Positions 28,452 through 41,636 of a DNA stretch of 64,000 nt are shown piece after piece (within the stretch, counting starts at the first letter, position 1; each line of letters opens with the position of its first letter). The notes below the pieces were generated by a model. That model had not been told where the DNA came from and made no database searches. It saw only the letters and a program-made list of their open reading frames with translations. The DNA is from Bradyrhizobiaceae bacterium. GTDB lineage: Bacteria; Pseudomonadota; Alphaproteobacteria; Rhizobiales; Xanthobacteraceae. Both the position numbers and the translations under genes were made by a program. The DNA lies in NCBI GenBank assembly GCA_020544565.1, contig CP078014.1, positions 3,288,016-3,352,015 of the forward strand, read 5' to 3'.

Positions 28452-28859
28452 GGAAATCTCTCCGAGAACGTGGGATGCGCCGCCACGCGGCGGCCGGTGG
28501 AAGAGGGGCGATGGAACAGGCGATGGCCTGCGACCGGGCGGCGGCCGACACCGCCGCCGGAGCGCTCCCTCGCCGGGCGAGTGGCTATCATAGGCTTGCC
28601 GCATTCGACAAGGACGATGGTCCATTATCTGCCGCCGGAAGGTTGGCCGCGAGCGCCGGATCGGCTAGAATTGGCCTAATTTGCCGCAATATTCCGCTTT
28701 AACCTTGTCTTTCGGACTGTTCACGAGGCGCGGCATATGGCGGAGTTGGTTTGACCGGGTTTCGTGCCTACATGTTGCCGGCCGGGTCGGAGACGACCCT
28801 TCCCGTTGCGGGAAGGTCCGACGGGCGGCATGCGGCAGCGATCAGAAAGCAGATGCGAC
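28452..28859. other. 408-bp divergent gap between secB and the Tim44-like gene
   Basis: This must hold the promoters of both genes. I found no convincing -35/-10 pair, terminator, repeat or RNA gene in it. The stretch around 28670-28710 is the most AT-rich part and the likeliest promoter position. Confidence 0.5.
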
Positions 28860-29564
28860 GTGGATATCTATACGATCATTTTTCTGGCTCTGGCCGTCTT
28901 CATTTTCCTGCGGCTGCGCAGCGTTCTCGGCCAGCGCACCGGCGACGAGCGCCCGCCCATGGAGCGCGGCGCGCCGACGGTGCTGCGGGGCAACACCGCC
29001 GATAACGTCGTGCCGCTGCCCGGCCGCACCATCGATCAGGCGCCGCTGGCGCCGTCCGCCGACCCGGTGCCGGCTCCCGATCGCTGGAAGGGCGTCGCCG
29101 AAGCCGGCACCCCGCTCGCCGCCGGACTGGATCAGGTTGCCGCCGGAGATTCGTCGTTCAACGCCCAGCATTTTATCGCCGGCGCCAAAGGCGCCTACGA
29201 GATGATCGTGCTGGCCTTCGCCAATGGCGACCGCCGCGCGCTGAAGGATCTGCTGTCGCCGGAGGTGTTCGAGGGCTTCGACGCGGCGATCAAGACCCGC
29301 GAGCAGCGTGGCGAGAAGGTCGAGACGCGGTTCGCCTCCATCGACAAGGCGGACATCGTCGGCGCGGGGGTGCGCGATCGCGCCGCCCAGATCACGGTTC
29401 GTTTCGTGTCGCAGATGATCTCGGTGACGCGCGACAAGGCGGGGGCGGTGGTCGATGGCAACCCGGAAAAGCTCACCGATGTCACGGACGTGTGGACCTT
29501 CGCGCGAGAGACCGCCTCGCGCGATCCGAACTGGAAGCTGGTTGGCACCGAGAGCGGCCAGTAA
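28860..29564 (+). CDS. Tim44/TimA-domain membrane-anchored protein
   Basis: A 234-residue protein with one N-terminal membrane helix (DIYTIIFLALAVFIFLRLRSVLG), a proline-rich linker and a C-terminal Tim44-like domain (about residues 85-234) with GAKGAYEMIVLAFANGDRRAL and VTDVWTFARE. Bacterial relatives (TimA) resemble the mitochondrial Tim44 import factor; their role is unclear. GTG 28860 is chosen because upstream codons do not look coding. The stop codon lies inside the likely 5' end of mltA, and the secB / tim44-like / mltA / smr order is typical of Alphaproteobacteria near the origin. Confidence 0.88.
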   Translation: MDIYTIIFLALAVFIFLRLRSVLGQRTGDERPPMERGAPTVLRGNTADNVVPLPGRTIDQAPLAPSADPVPAPDRWKGVAEAGTPLAAGLDQVAAGDSSFNAQHFIAGAKGAYEMIVLAFANGDRRALKDLLSPEVFEGFDAAIKTREQRGEKVETRFASIDKADIVGAGVRDRAAQITVRFVSQMISVTRDKAGAVVDGNPEKLTDVTDVWTFARETASRDPNWKLVGTESGQ

Positions 29565-31167
29565 GCGCCCCGCGCGCCGTCGCGTTGGCGTGCACGCCGC
29601 GAGTGCGGTCGCGCTGATCGCGGCCGTTGTCTTTGCCGATAACGGCTGGGCGCAGCCTTCCAGTGAAGCGCCCAAACCGTCCGCTGCCGAGACCACGACT
29701 CACACGGCGACGCATCGCCGTCCGATGGAATGGCCGCTGGAATTTCCCGGCAGCCAGTACACGCCGCTGAACTGGCGCGAGGTCGCAGGCTGGTCCGACG
29801 ACGATCCGCTGCCGGCATTCAAGACGTTTCGCGCCAGCTGCAAGCCCATCGCCGCGCAGACCGCGCCGCTGGCGGACGCCAAGGCGCTCGGCTCTTCGCT
29901 GCGCGATCCCTGCCTCGCCGCCCGCGCCGAGGATATTTCCGACAGCGCCAAAGCGCGCGCATTCTTCGAGCGCCAGTTCGTGCCGCTGCTGATTTCCCGC
30001 GTCGGCGAGGACGCCGGTTTCGTCACCGGCTATTACGAGCCGATCGTGGATGGATCGCGGGTCCAGACCGACGTCTACACCGTGCCGGTCTACCGGCGGC
30101 CGTCCAACCTGTTCGTGCGCGGCTATTCGCAGGCAAGCGCCGGCATGCCCAACAAGGGTCAGGTGTTCCGCAAGATCGGCCGCCGCAAGCTGGTGCCGTA
30201 TTACGACCGCGGCGAAATCGAGGACGGCGCCATCGCCGGCCGCGGGCTCGAGGTGGTGTGGCTCAAGAGCGAGACCGATCTGCTGTTCATGCAGATCCAG
30301 GGCTCGGCGCGGGTCAGGCTCGAGGACGGCTCGATGGTGCGGCTCAATTACGATGCGCACAACGGCTATCCCTACACGCCGGTCGGTCGCGTTCTGATCG
30401 AGCGCAACATCGTGCCACGCGAGCAGATGTCGATGCAGCGCATCCGCGAGTACATGGAGCAGAACCCCGACGCCGCCAAGGAATTGCGCCGGCAGAACCG
30501 CTCCTATGTGTTCTTCCGCGAGGTCGGCCTGTCGGCCACCGACGAGGCCGTCGGTGCGCAGGGCGTGCCGCTGACCGCAGGCCGCTCCATCGCCGTCGAC
30601 AAGTCGCTGCATGTCTATGGCACGCCGTTCTTCATCGCCGGCGAGCTGCCGCTCGAATCGGAAGCCTCCATGACGCCGTTCCGCCGCCTGATGGTGGCGC
30701 AGGACACCGGCTCGGCGATCATCGGCCCGGCGCGCGCCGATATCTATTTCGGCGCCGGCGCGGAGGCCGGGCGCGTCGCCGGCCGGCTGAAAAATCCGGC
30801 GCGCTTCGTGATGCTGCTGCCGAAGAGCCTCGATCCGGTGGCGCGCGGCAAGACCATGCCGCTGCCGCAGGCGCGGCCCTCCGCCGTCATCGCCAGATCG
30901 TCGCCGCACCAGGACATGGTCCGGGAGGCGGCCAAAGAGCCGGTCAAGGAATCGCTCAAGGAGCCCGCCAAGGAGCCGGCCAAGGCGGTCGCGCCGGAGC
31001 CGCCGCGTCGCGAAGCGGCGAAGGAAACGACGGTCAATCCGCCTGCCGCGGCTGCGCCCGCGGCCACGCCGGCTGCGCCAACGGTGCCGCTGCCCGAACA
31101 GCGCCCGGCGAGTGCGCCGGCCCCCGCCGCTGCCGGCGGCGATACCCCGGCCCGTCCGCGTCCATGA
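29542..31167 (+). CDS. mltA: Membrane-bound lytic murein transglycosylase A (MltA)
   Basis: A ~541-residue peptidoglycan lytic transglycosylase. A signal sequence (VGVHAASAVALIAAVVFADNG) is followed by the MltA domain (SRVGEDAGFVTGYYEPIVDGSR) and the C-terminal 3D domain with its catalytic aspartate region (VAQDTGSAIIGPARADIYFG). The last ~110 residues are a low-complexity Pro/Ala/Glu/Lys tail with KEP repeats, longer than usual. No lipobox cysteine is visible. The start is uncertain: TTG 29542 has GGAAG six bases upstream and gives a charged n-region; GTG 29590 is an alternative. It overlaps the stop of the Tim44-like gene and, by ATGA, the next gene. Confidence 0.92.
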   Translation: MAPRAASKRPARRRVGVHAASAVALIAAVVFADNGWAQPSSEAPKPSAAETTTHTATHRRPMEWPLEFPGSQYTPLNWREVAGWSDDDPLPAFKTFRASCKPIAAQTAPLADAKALGSSLRDPCLAARAEDISDSAKARAFFERQFVPLLISRVGEDAGFVTGYYEPIVDGSRVQTDVYTVPVYRRPSNLFVRGYSQASAGMPNKGQVFRKIGRRKLVPYYDRGEIEDGAIAGRGLEVVWLKSETDLLFMQIQGSARVRLEDGSMVRLNYDAHNGYPYTPVGRVLIERNIVPREQMSMQRIREYMEQNPDAAKELRRQNRSYVFFREVGLSATDEAVGAQGVPLTAGRSIAVDKSLHVYGTPFFIAGELPLESEASMTPFRRLMVAQDTGSAIIGPARADIYFGAGAEAGRVAGRLKNPARFVMLLPKSLDPVARGKTMPLPQARPSAVIARSSPHQDMVREAAKEPVKESLKEPAKEPAKAVAPEPPRREAAKETTVNPPAAAAPAATPAAPTVPLPEQRPASAPAPAAAGGDTPARPRP

Positions 31168-31763
31168 AGCGTCCGCCGGTGCTCGATCCGCCGCGGCTGG
31201 CCCGCCGGCCGCGCGTGCTCAGCCGCGAGGAGGTCGAGCTGTGGGAGAGCGTGGCGAAGCAGGCCAAACCACTGCGCAAGCGCTCGCGTCTCAAGGCCGC
31301 AGACGGTGAGGCTATGGGCGCGGAGAAGACCGCGGGCGTCGGGCCCGCGCCGGTTGTGCCGGCGTCAGCGTCGCAGCCGCCCCCTATCGTGCACAAACCC
31401 GCGACCATCGTCGCCGCGCCGCCGCCGCTGGCGGCGCTGGGGCGGCGCGAGCGCTCGCAACTGTCGCGCGGCCGCAGGGACATCGACGCCCGGCTCGATC
31501 TGCACGGCATGACCCAGACGCGGGCGCATCGGGTACTGCTGAATTTCCTGCATCGCGCCCAAGGCGACGGCCTGACCTTCGTGCTGGTGATCACCGGCAA
31601 GGGCACAACCGGTTCGGACTCAGAGCGCGGCGTGCTGCGCCGGCAGGTGCCGCACTGGCTCGGCGCGCCGGAACTGCGCAGCGTCGTGGTCGGTTTCGAG
31701 GAAGCCCATATCGGCCACGGCGGCGCCGGCGCGCTCTATGTGCGGATCAGGCGGGGGCGATAG
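31164..31763 (+). CDS. Smr/MutS2-domain protein
   Basis: A 199-residue protein whose C-terminal half is an Smr domain, with LDLHGMTQTRAHRVLLNFL and the glycine-rich VITGKGT motif. Small MutS-related domains act as nucleases on DNA or RNA. The N-terminal half is basic and proline-rich. The ATG overlaps the mltA stop (ATGA), so the two are translationally coupled. It is followed by repeat B1 and converges with hslU. Confidence 0.92.
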   Translation: MKRPPVLDPPRLARRPRVLSREEVELWESVAKQAKPLRKRSRLKAADGEAMGAEKTAGVGPAPVVPASASQPPPIVHKPATIVAAPPPLAALGRRERSQLSRGRRDIDARLDLHGMTQTRAHRVLLNFLHRAQGDGLTFVLVITGKGTTGSDSERGVLRRQVPHWLGAPELRSVVVGFEEAHIGHGGAGALYVRIRRGR

Positions 31764-31803
31764 CTGTGTCGGACGCTCTGCGAAATAGGTCGACAAACAC
31801 AGC

Positions 31804-31916
31804 GTCGTCCCCGCGCAGGCGGGGACCCATAACCACTGCTGTCAAAGATCAGTCCTGATATCTCCCCATCAATATCACAGATCGGGAGTATGGGTCCCCG
31901 CCTTCGCGGGGACGAC
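31804..31916. repeat. Interspersed palindromic repeat, family B, copy B1
   Basis: Two ~27-nt arms at the ends (GTCGTCCCCGCGCAGGCGGG... and its complement) form an inverted repeat with one mismatch. Each arm can also fold on itself. It separates the convergent smr and hslU genes and is related to B2 at 63411. Confidence 0.92.
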
Positions 31917-31958
31917 ATTGAAAATGAGACGACCCTTCAGAAAAGCCGTGCGAAACTG

Positions 31959-33263
31959 TCACAAAATAAACCGGCTCAGATCGGTGTTCTTCGCCAGATC
32001 GCCGATGTGCTTGTCCACATAGGCGGCGTCGATGGTCACGGTCTGGCCGTTCATGTCGGGGGCATGGAACGACGCCTCGTCGAGCACGCGCTCCATCACC
32101 GTCTGCAGCCGCCGCGCGCCGATGTTCTCCACCGTGGCGTTGACCGCCACCGCCACGTCCGCCAGCGCGTCGATGGCCTCGTCGGTGATGTCGAGGGTGA
32201 CGCCCTCGGTCTGCATCAGCGCGACATACTGCTTGATCAGCGAGGCTTCCGGCTCGGTCAGGATGCGGCGCATGTCGTCGCGGGTCAGCGCCTGCAGTTC
32301 GACGCGGATCGGCAGGCGGCCCTGCAATTCCGGCAGCAGGTCGGAGGGCTTGGCGATGTGGAATGCGCCCGAGGCGATGAACAGGATGTGGTCGGTCTTC
32401 ACCGCGCCGTGCTTGGTGGACACGGTGGTGCCTTCGATCAGCGGCAGCAGGTCGCGCTGCACGCCCTCGCGCGAGACGTCGCCGGCCCGCGCGCCGTCGC
32501 GCACGCAGATCTTGTCGATTTCATCCAAAAAGACGATGCCGTTGTTCTCCACCGCCTGGATCGCCTCCTGCGTCACCTGCTCGTTGTCGAGCAGCTTGTC
32601 ACTTTCCTCGTTGACCAGGATCTCGTGGGAATCGGCCACGCTCAGCCGCCGCGTCTTGGTGCGGCCGCCCATCTTGCCGAAGATGTCGCCGAGATTGATC
32701 GCGCCCATCTGCGCCCCCGGCATGCCGGGAATTTCGAACATCGGCATGCCGCTGCCGCCCGCCTGGGTCTCGATCTCGATGTCCTTGTCGTTGAGTTCGC
32801 CGGCGCGCAGCTTGCGGCGGAACGAATCGCGGGTGGCGGCGCCGGCGTTGGCGCCCACCAGCGCGTCGAGCACGCGCTCCTCGGCGGCCAGTTGCGCGCG
32901 CGCCTGCACGTCCTTGCGCTTGCGCTCGCGGGTCTGCAGGATCGCCACCTCCACGAGGTCGCGCACGATCTGCTCGACGTCGCGGCCGACATAGCCGACC
33001 TCGGTGAACTTGGTCGCCTCGACCTTGAGGAAAGGCGCGGCCGCGAGTCGGGCGAGACGGCGCGCGATCTCGGTCTTGCCGACGCCGGTCGGTCCGATCA
33101 TCAGGATGTTCTTGGGCAGCACCTCCTCGCGCAGGCTGCCTTCGAGCTGCTGCCGCCGCCAGCGGTTGCGCAGCGCGATGGCGACCGCACGCTTGGCGTC
33201 GTTCTGGCCGACGATGAAGCGGTCGAGTTCGGAAACGATTTCGCGGGGAGAAAAGTCGGTCAT
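31959..33263 (-). CDS. hslU: ATP-dependent protease ATPase subunit HslU
   Basis: A 434-residue AAA+ unfoldase that feeds proteins to the HslV peptidase. The Walker A loop is [14 protein letters not shown] near residue 53, Walker B is in [11 protein letters not shown], and the intermediate domain lies between. The C-terminus ends in LSRFIL, the tail that inserts into HslV in this family. hslV lies upstream, separated by a DUF2585 membrane protein gene. Confidence 0.98.
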   Translation of the reverse strand: MTDFSPREIVSELDRFIVGQNDAKRAVAIALRNRWRRQQLEGSLREEVLPKNILMIGPTGVGKTEIARRLARLAAAPFLKVEATKFTEVGYVGRDVEQIVRDLVEVAILQTRERKRKDVQARAQLAAEERVLDALVGANAGAATRDSFRRKLRAGELNDKDIEIETQAGGSGMPMFEIPGMPGAQMGAINLGDIFGKMGGRTKTRRLSVADSHEILVNEESDKLLDNEQVTQEAIQAVENNGIVFLDEIDKICVRDGARAGDVSREGVQRDLLPLIEGTTVSTKHGAVKTDHILFIASGAFHIAKPSDLLPELQGRLPIRVELQALTRDDMRRILTEPEASLIKQYVALMQTEGVTLDITDEAIDALADVAVAVNATVENIGARRLQTVMERVLDEASFHAPDMNGQTVTIDAAYVDKHIGDLAKNTDLSRFIL

Positions 33264-33302
33264 GGGCCTTAGCTATTGTCGAGAGGGATCGGGTGCAAGC
33301 AG

Positions 33303-33911
33303 CTAAATGATCGGCGGGCCGCTCTGCCACTGACGAATGGCCTCGAACGGATGAATCAGCATGATGACGTTCAGCGTCAGGTTGTCGCGGATGTGCAGGC
33401 CGACCAGAACCTCCAGCGCGACGGCGATCGCGACCGTGGCGATGACCGGCAGCTTTCGCGCGGCGATGAAGCCGGCCATCATCGCCAGCGTATCGGACAG
33501 GGAATTGACGATGCTGTCGCCGTAGTAGTCGAGCGAGATGGTGCCGGCGCGATAGCGCTCGATGATAACCGGAGAATTTTCAAGAAGCTCCCAGCCGCCT
33601 TCGATCACCATCGCCACCAGCAGACGCGCGATCCATGATGCTTTCGGCAGCAGCAGCCAGGTCAGGCCGTAGAACAGGAAGCCGTGGATGATATGCGAGA
33701 AGGTGTACCAGTCGGCGATGTGCTGGGAGTTCTCCGAGCTCAGCACCGCGCCGTGCCACAGCTTGACATATCCGCAGGTGCAGATCGGCACGCGGCCCAT
33801 GGCGTAGAGCGCCGCCGCTTGAAGCGCCAGCAGCGCCACGGCGATCGCGGCTCCCCGCAGCGGCGTCAGCGCGGCAGGCGCGGGCGCGGGCGCGCTGTGC
33901 GTCGCGCTCAT
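33303..33911 (-). CDS. DUF2585-family membrane protein
   Basis: A 202-residue polytopic membrane protein resembling the DUF2585 (UPF0314) family of Rhizobiales. Hydrophobic helices include the N-terminal [18 protein letters not shown], and conserved-looking segments are [26 protein letters not shown] and [18 protein letters not shown]. The many His/Trp/Glu residues in or next to membrane segments suggest a catalytic or ligand-binding role, but none is known. Its ATG overlaps the hslV stop (ATGA), and hslU follows after 39 bp, so all three are probably co-expressed. Confidence 0.88.
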   Translation of the reverse strand: MSATHSAPAPAPAALTPLRGAAIAVALLALQAAALYAMGRVPICTCGYVKLWHGAVLSSENSQHIADWYTFSHIIHGFLFYGLTWLLLPKASWIARLLVAMVIEGGWELLENSPVIIERYRAGTISLDYYGDSIVNSLSDTLAMMAGFIAARKLPVIATVAIAVALEVLVGLHIRDNLTLNVIMLIHPFEAIRQWQSGPPII

Positions 33912-34486
33912 GCGCCGAGCGTCTCGATGGTCACGTTGTGGTTGGTGTAGACGCAGATGTCGGCGGCGATGGCCAGCGAGCGGCGCACGATGGTCTCGGC
34001 GTCGTGCTCGGAATCCGAAAGCGCACGGGCCGCCGCCAGCGCGTAATTGCCACCGGAGCCGATCGCCATCACCCCGCTTTCCGGCTCCAGCACGTCGCCG
34101 GTGCCGGTCAGCACCAGCGAGACCTCCTTGTCGGCGACGATCATCATCGCCTCCAGCCGGCGCAGATAGCGGTCGGTGCGCCAGTCCTTGGCGAGTTCGA
34201 CGCAGGCGCGGGTGAGCTGCCCCGGATATTGCTCGAGCTTGGCCTCCAGCCGCTCGAACAGGGTGAAGGCGTCGGCGGTGGCCCCGGCGAAGCCGCCGAT
34301 CACCTCGTGGCCGCCCTGGCCCTTGCCGAGCTTGCGCACTTTGCGGGCGTTGCCCTTGATGACGGTCTGGCCGATGGAGACCTGCCCGTCGCCGCCGATC
34401 ACCACCTTGCCGCCTTTGCGGACGGTGAGAATGGTGGTGCCGTGCCAGATTTCGGGTTGCGGGGTCGGGGAGTGGGATAGGGACAT
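33908..34486 (-). CDS. hslV: ATP-dependent protease peptidase subunit HslV
   Basis: A 192-residue proteasome-beta-like threonine protease. The nucleophile threonine is at residue 17 in the sequence [12 protein letters not shown], so a 16-residue propeptide must be removed, as in other Alphaproteobacteria with extended HslV N-termini. GGDGQVS, the [14 protein letters not shown] segment and the catalytic lysine (RKGGKVV) are present. It is the first gene of hslV-DUF2585-hslU. On its upstream side a poor RpoH-like match was seen but not accepted. Confidence 0.97.
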   Translation of the reverse strand: MSLSHSPTPQPEIWHGTTILTVRKGGKVVIGGDGQVSIGQTVIKGNARKVRKLGKGQGGHEVIGGFAGATADAFTLFERLEAKLEQYPGQLTRACVELAKDWRTDRYLRRLEAMMIVADKEVSLVLTGTGDVLEPESGVMAIGSGGNYALAAARALSDSEHDAETIVRRSLAIAADICVYTNHNVTIETLGA

Positions 34487-34675
34487 GAAAAACCTCGTTG
34501 CCGGCCTGATCTAGGGGCTGAAGCGCCCGCTTGCAAACCGGCCGGGCCGGGGCCATCGGTCACCATATCCGAAACCCGGCCGAATTTCGCTTCATCCCGC
34601 AGTAGCGAAGGCGTCATGCGCCTGTTAAAAGGGCGCGGTTTCAGCACGCCCGCTCCGGGCCGGAGAGAGAGTTCG

Positions 34676-35269
34676 ATGCGCACCGCCACCATCAAGCGCA
34701 AGACCAAGGAAACCGACATCCAAGTGTCGGTCAATCTGGACGGCACCGGCATCGTCAATGTGGCGACCGGGATCGGCTTTTTCGACCATATGCTGGATCT
34801 CTTGGCGCGCCATGCGCGGATCGACCTCACCGTGCTGGCCGACGGCGATCTCCATGTCGATTTCCACCACACCGTCGAGGACGTCGGCATCGCGTTCGGC
34901 CAGGCGGTGAAGCAGGCGCTCGGCGACATGAAGGGCATCACCCGCTATGCCGGTGTGCACATGCCGATGGACGAGACCCTGACGCGGGTGGTGATCGATA
35001 TTTCCGGCCGCCCCGTGCTGGTGTTCAAGGCCGAATTCCCGCGCCACAAGATCGGCGAGTTCGACACCGAACTGGTGCGCGAGTGGTTTCATGCCTTCGC
35101 GCTGAATGCCGGGGTGACCCTGCATGTCGAGACGCTGTATGGCGAAAACAGCCATCACATCGCCGAATCCTGCTTCAAGGGTCTGGCGCGGGCGCTGCGC
35201 GCCGCGGTCGCGATCGATCCGCGCGCGGCGGGCGAGGTGCCCTCCACCAAGGGACAGATCGGCGGCTGA
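34676..35269 (+). CDS. hisB: Imidazoleglycerol-phosphate dehydratase
   Basis: A 197-residue enzyme of histidine synthesis (step 6). Metal-binding histidine motifs are [28 protein letters not shown] and [22 protein letters not shown] 34676 has GGAGAGAG upstream; the frame extends 60 bp further but without support. It opens the hisB-DUF2628-hisHAFE-coaA cluster and is divergent from hslV. Confidence 0.98.
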   Translation: MRTATIKRKTKETDIQVSVNLDGTGIVNVATGIGFFDHMLDLLARHARIDLTVLADGDLHVDFHHTVEDVGIAFGQAVKQALGDMKGITRYAGVHMPMDETLTRVVIDISGRPVLVFKAEFPRHKIGEFDTELVREWFHAFALNAGVTLHVETLYGENSHHIAESCFKGLARALRAAVAIDPRAAGEVPSTKGQIGG

Positions 35270-35323
35270 TTGATGCGCGAGGCTTGAGCCTCGCGCCGCG
35301 CGACCACGGTCCGGAGAACGATC

Positions 35324-35821
35324 ATGGCGGTTTATACGGTTCACGCCCGCACCAACGATGACGGCGCCGACCTGCGCGCGACGCCGGAGCGTCTCGTTTT
35401 CGTGCGCGACGGATTTTATGTCTGGGCGGTGCTGCTGTCGGGGCTGTGGCTGATCTGGCATCGGCTGTGGCTGGCGCTGATCGGCTATCTCGTGCTGAGC
35501 GCGGCGCTCGAGGCCGCGATGTGGGCGCTCGGCACCGATTCCGTCTCCCAGTTCGTGGTCATGGCGGTGATCGCGCTGCTGCTCGGGCTGGAGGGTGGAT
35601 CGTTGCGGCGCTGGAAGCTGTCGCGCCGCAAGTGGCGGCAGCTCGATATCGTGGTGGCGGATTCGGAGGAGGCGGCCGAGCGCCGCTTCTTCGAGCGCCG
35701 GGCGCTCGCGGCCGCGCCCCATCGTAGCGGCGGTCACGCCGCCCCGCCGTTGCCGCGGGCGTCGCTGGCGCCGGCGCAGGGCATTGTCGGCCTGTTTCCT
35801 GAACCCGGAGCGTCGCGATGA
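35324..35821 (+). CDS. DUF2628-family small membrane protein
   Basis: A 165-residue protein resembling DUF2628. Two or three hydrophobic segments ([55 protein letters not shown]) are followed by a cytosolic-looking tail with paired arginines ([26 protein letters not shown]). No function is known. It is embedded in the his cluster between hisB and hisH and its stop overlaps the hisH start (ATGA), so it is translationally coupled to hisH. Confidence 0.85.
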   Translation: MAVYTVHARTNDDGADLRATPERLVFVRDGFYVWAVLLSGLWLIWHRLWLALIGYLVLSAALEAAMWALGTDSVSQFVVMAVIALLLGLEGGSLRRWKLSRRKWRQLDIVVADSEEAAERRFFERRALAAAPHRSGGHAAPPLPRASLAPAQGIVGLFPEPGASR

Positions 35822-36468
35822 GCGTCGCCATCATCGACTACGGCTCCGGCAATCTGCACTCCGCGGCCAAGGCGTTCGAGCGGGCGTCGCGCGCGCTGGA
35901 GCAGCCGATGCGGATCGCGGTGACGCGCGATCCGGATATCGTGTTCCGCGCCGACCGCATCGTGCTGCCCGGCGTCGGCGCTTTCGCCGATTGCCGCAAG
36001 GGCCTCGATTCCCTCGATGGCATGGTGGACGCGCTGACGGAGGCGGTGCGCGCCCGGGCGCGGCCGTTCTTCGGCATCTGCGTCGGCATGCAGCTGATGG
36101 CGACCAAGGGCAAGGAATACGTCACCACGCCGGGGCTCGACTGGATCGCGGGCGATGTCGAGAAGATCGCGCCGCGCGACGAGTCCTTGAAAATTCCGCA
36201 CATGGGCTGGAACACGCTCGATCTGGCGCGCGAACATCCGGTGCTGGACAAGCTGCCGCTCGGAGACAGCGGCCGCCACGCCTATTTCGTGCACTCCTAT
36301 CACCTCAACGCCGCTAACGAGGCCGATGTCGTCGCCCGCGCCGATTATGGCGGGCCGCTGACGGCGATCGTCGCCAGGGACACCGCCATCGGCACCCAGT
36401 TTCACCCCGAAAAGAGCCAGCGTTTCGGCCTCGCTCTGATCGCGAATTTTTTGAAGTGGAAGCCGTGA
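35818..36468 (+). CDS. hisH: Imidazole glycerol phosphate synthase glutaminase subunit HisH
   Basis: A 216-residue class I glutamine amidotransferase that supplies ammonia to HisF. The nucleophile cysteine is in [10 protein letters not shown] (residue 88) and the catalytic His-Glu pair is in QFHPEKSQ near the end. It starts inside the DUF2628 stop and overlaps the hisA start (GTGA). Confidence 0.98.
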   Translation: MSVAIIDYGSGNLHSAAKAFERASRALEQPMRIAVTRDPDIVFRADRIVLPGVGAFADCRKGLDSLDGMVDALTEAVRARARPFFGICVGMQLMATKGKEYVTTPGLDWIAGDVEKIAPRDESLKIPHMGWNTLDLAREHPVLDKLPLGDSGRHAYFVHSYHLNAANEADVVARADYGGPLTAIVARDTAIGTQFHPEKSQRFGLALIANFLKWKP

Positions 36469-37205
36469 TCCTCTTTCCCGCCATCGATCTGAAGAACGGC
36501 CAGTGCGTGCGCCTCGAGCAGGGCGACATGGCGCGCGCCACCGTGTTCAATCTCGATCCCGCCGCGCAGGCGAAGACGTTCGAGGCGCAGGGCTTCGAAT
36601 ATCTCCACGTCGTCGATCTCGATGGCGCGTTTGCCGGCAAGCCGATGAACGCGCAGGCGGTCGAAGCCATGCTCAAGGTCGTCAGCTTTCCGGTGCAGCT
36701 CGGCGGCGGTATCCGCGATCTCGCCACCGTCGAGGCGTGGCTCGAGAAGGGTATTTCGCGCGTCATCATCGGCACCGCCGCGGTACGCGATCCGGCGCTG
36801 GTGAAGGAAGCTGCGAAAAAGTTTCCCGGCCGCGTTGCGGTCGGCCTCGATGCCCGCGACGGCAAGGTCGCGGTCGAGGGCTGGGCCGAAACCTCCACCG
36901 TCACCGCGCTCGACATCGCCAAGCGTTTCGAGGACGCCGGCGTCGCCGCGATCATCTTCACCGACATCGCGCGCGACGGCCTGCTCAAGGGCCTCAATCT
37001 CGACGCCACCATCGCGCTGGCGGACGCGATTGCGATTCCGGTGATCGCCTCCGGCGGCCTTGCCTCCATCGACGACATCAAGGCGTTGTTGACACCGCGC
37101 GCGGCCAAGCTGGAAGGCGCGATTTCCGGCCGCGCGCTCTATGACGGGCGCATCGATCCCGCCGCAGCGCTGGCGCTGATCAAGAATGCGCGGGCGGCCG
37201 CCTGA
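36465..37205 (+). CDS. hisA: Phosphoribosyl isomerase HisA (ProFAR isomerase)
   Basis: A 246-residue TIM-barrel isomerase of histidine synthesis (step 4). The catalytic aspartates are in FPAIDLKNG (residue 8) and [12 protein letters not shown] 36465 overlaps the hisH stop and is preferred; a GTG at 36456 is also in frame. The stop overlaps the hisF ATG by one base (TGATG). Confidence 0.97.
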   Translation: MILFPAIDLKNGQCVRLEQGDMARATVFNLDPAAQAKTFEAQGFEYLHVVDLDGAFAGKPMNAQAVEAMLKVVSFPVQLGGGIRDLATVEAWLEKGISRVIIGTAAVRDPALVKEAAKKFPGRVAVGLDARDGKVAVEGWAETSTVTALDIAKRFEDAGVAAIIFTDIARDGLLKGLNLDATIALADAIAIPVIASGGLASIDDIKALLTPRAAKLEGAISGRALYDGRIDPAAALALIKNARAAA

Positions 37206-37981
37206 TGTTCAAGGTCCGCGTCATTCCCTGTCTCGACGTCAAGGACGGCCGTGTCGTCAAGGGCGTCAACTTCGTCGATCTGCGCGACGCCGGCGATCCG
37301 GTGGAAGCCGCCATCGCCTATGACGCCGCCGGCGCTGACGAGTTGTGCTTCCTCGACATCAACGCCACCCATGAGAACCGCGGCACCATGCTGGACGTGG
37401 TGCGGCGCACGGCGGAAGCCTGCTTCATGCCGCTGACGGTGGGCGGCGGCGTGCGCAGCGTGGATGACATCCGCACCCTGCTTCAGTCCGGCGCGGACAA
37501 GGTGTCGATCAATTCGGCGGCGGTGGCGCGGCGCGAACTGGTGCGCGAGGGCGCGGAGAAGTTCGGCGACCAGTGCATCGTGGTGGCGATCGACGCCAAG
37601 CGCGTGGCCCGCCCCGGCGGCGGCTCGCGCTGGGAAATCTTCACCCATGGCGGCCGCAAGCCGACCGGGATCGACGCCGTGGAATACGCCCAGGAGGTGG
37701 TCGCGCTCGGCGCGGGCGAGATCCTGCTGACCTCGATGGACCGTGACGGCACCGGCGAGGGCTTCGATATTGCGCTGACCCGCGCCATCGCTGACAGCGT
37801 CGCCGTGCCGGTGATTGCCTCCGGCGGCGTCGGCACGCTCGATCATCTGGTGGCCGGCATCCGCGACGGCCGCGCCACGGCGGTCCTCGCCGCCTCGATC
37901 TTCCATTTCGGCACCTTCACCATCCGCCAGGCCAAGGAGCACATGGCCCGCGCCGGGCTGCCGATGCGGCTCGATCCGTGA
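37205..37981 (+). CDS. hisF: Imidazole glycerol phosphate synthase cyclase subunit HisF
   Basis: A 258-residue TIM barrel that forms the imidazole ring and releases AICAR, using ammonia channelled from HisH. Catalytic aspartate 11 is in [14 protein letters not shown], and the second lies in VVAIDAKRV. It is coupled to hisA by a one-base overlap, and hisE follows after 67 bp. Confidence 0.98.
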   Translation: MFKVRVIPCLDVKDGRVVKGVNFVDLRDAGDPVEAAIAYDAAGADELCFLDINATHENRGTMLDVVRRTAEACFMPLTVGGGVRSVDDIRTLLQSGADKVSINSAAVARRELVREGAEKFGDQCIVVAIDAKRVARPGGGSRWEIFTHGGRKPTGIDAVEYAQEVVALGAGEILLTSMDRDGTGEGFDIALTRAIADSVAVPVIASGGVGTLDHLVAGIRDGRATAVLAASIFHFGTFTIRQAKEHMARAGLPMRLDP

Positions 37982-38048
37982 GAATCTAGGCCGATCGTAT
38001 CAATGCCGAGCGTTCCCTGAGGGGAACAGGACGTGATAGAAACGCACC

Positions 38049-38372
38049 ATGACCCGCTTCACGATCCATGATCTCGCCACCATCATCGATGCCCGCGCGG
38101 CGTCGGGCGGCGAGGCGTCCTACACCCGCAAGCTTTTGGACAAGGGCGCGGCGCACTGCGCCAAGAAGCTCGGCGAGGAAGCGGTGGAGACCGTGATCGC
38201 CGCGGTGGAGACCGATCGCGGCCACCTCATCTCGGAAAGCGCCGATCTGTTGTTTCACCTGCTGGTGCTTCTGAAATCGCGCGGCGTCGCGTTGTCCGAG
38301 GTGGAGGACGTGCTGGCGCAGCGGACGCAAATGTCCGGACTGGAAGAGAAGGCCGCGCGCAAGCGCGAGTGA
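38049..38372 (+). CDS. hisE: Phosphoribosyl-ATP pyrophosphatase HisE
   Basis: A 107-residue all-alpha MazG-like pyrophosphohydrolase, step 2 of histidine synthesis. The metal-binding motif is [16 protein letters not shown] with [13 protein letters not shown]. It is separate from hisI, as usual in Alphaproteobacteria. coaA follows after 53 bp. Confidence 0.97.
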   Translation: MTRFTIHDLATIIDARAASGGEASYTRKLLDKGAAHCAKKLGEEAVETVIAAVETDRGHLISESADLLFHLLVLLKSRGVALSEVEDVLAQRTQMSGLEEKAARKRE

Positions 38373-39353
38373 GGCAATCCGGCACGCGGGGGAGCCCGCG
38401 ATGCCGGCGAGGAGGGCGTGGCGTCATGGATGCGAGAGCGGACCATCAGGTCCAGTACAACCCCTACCGGGTGTTCACGCGGGCGCAGTGGGCGGCATTG
38501 CGCGACGACACACCGATGACGCTCACCGCCGACGAGGTCGCGCGGCTGCGCTCGCTGCATGACCGCCTCGATATCAGAGAGGTCGAGGAAATCTACCTGC
38601 CGCTGTCGCGGCTGTTGTCGTTCTACGTCGAGGCGACCCAGCGGCTGTTCGTGGCGCAGCGCCGCTTCCTCGGCATCCAGGACCGCAAGATGCCCTACAT
38701 CATCGGCGTGGCGGGATCGGTGGCGGTCGGCAAGTCCACCACCGCGCGCGTGCTGCAGGCGCTGCTGGCGCGCTGGTCGCCGCGACCCCGGGTCGATCTC
38801 GTCACCACCGACGGCTTTCTCTATCCCAACCGCGTGCTCGAGCGCGAAGGGCTGATGACGCGCAAGGGCTTCCCGGAAAGCTACGACCTGCCGGCGGTGC
38901 TCGCTTTCCTATCCGACATCAAGGCCGGGCGGCGGCCGGTGCGCGCGCCGGTCTATTCGCATCTCACCTACGATATCGTGCCCAACGAATGGGTCGAGGT
39001 CGACCGTCCGGACATCCTGATCCTGGAAGGCGTCAACGTGCTGCAGACCGGACGGCTGCCGCGTGACGGCAACGCCGTGCCCTACGTCTCCGATTTCTTC
39101 GACTTCTCGGTCTATATTGATGCCGACGAGCCGATCCTGCGCGAGTGGTACGTCGAGCGTTTCCTCGCTTTGCGCAACACCGCCTTCGCCGATCCACGTT
39201 CCTATTTCAACCGCTACGCCTCGCTGTCGGATGCCGAGGCGACCGCGAGGGCGCTGGAACTGTGGAACGGGATCAACCTCGTCAATCTCGAGGAGAACAT
39301 CCTGCCGACGCGGCCCCGCGCCACCCTGATCCTCAAGAAGGGCGCGGACCACG

Positions 39354-41636
<2,283 letters not shown>

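Noticed and set aside
28452..28859. Possible small RNA or tRNA gene in the secB upstream gap
   Set aside because: No cloverleaf, no terminator and no promoter pair could be supported. No tRNA or rRNA gene was recognised in the window.
31804..31916. CRISPR-like appearance of repeated GC palindromes
   Set aside because: The elements are isolated inverted repeats with different centres, not direct repeats with regular spacers, and there are no cas genes.
34499..34560. Possible RpoH promoter before hslV on the minus strand (TTTG ... CCTAGAT)
   Set aside because: Two consensus mismatches and an 18-bp spacer; too weak to call.
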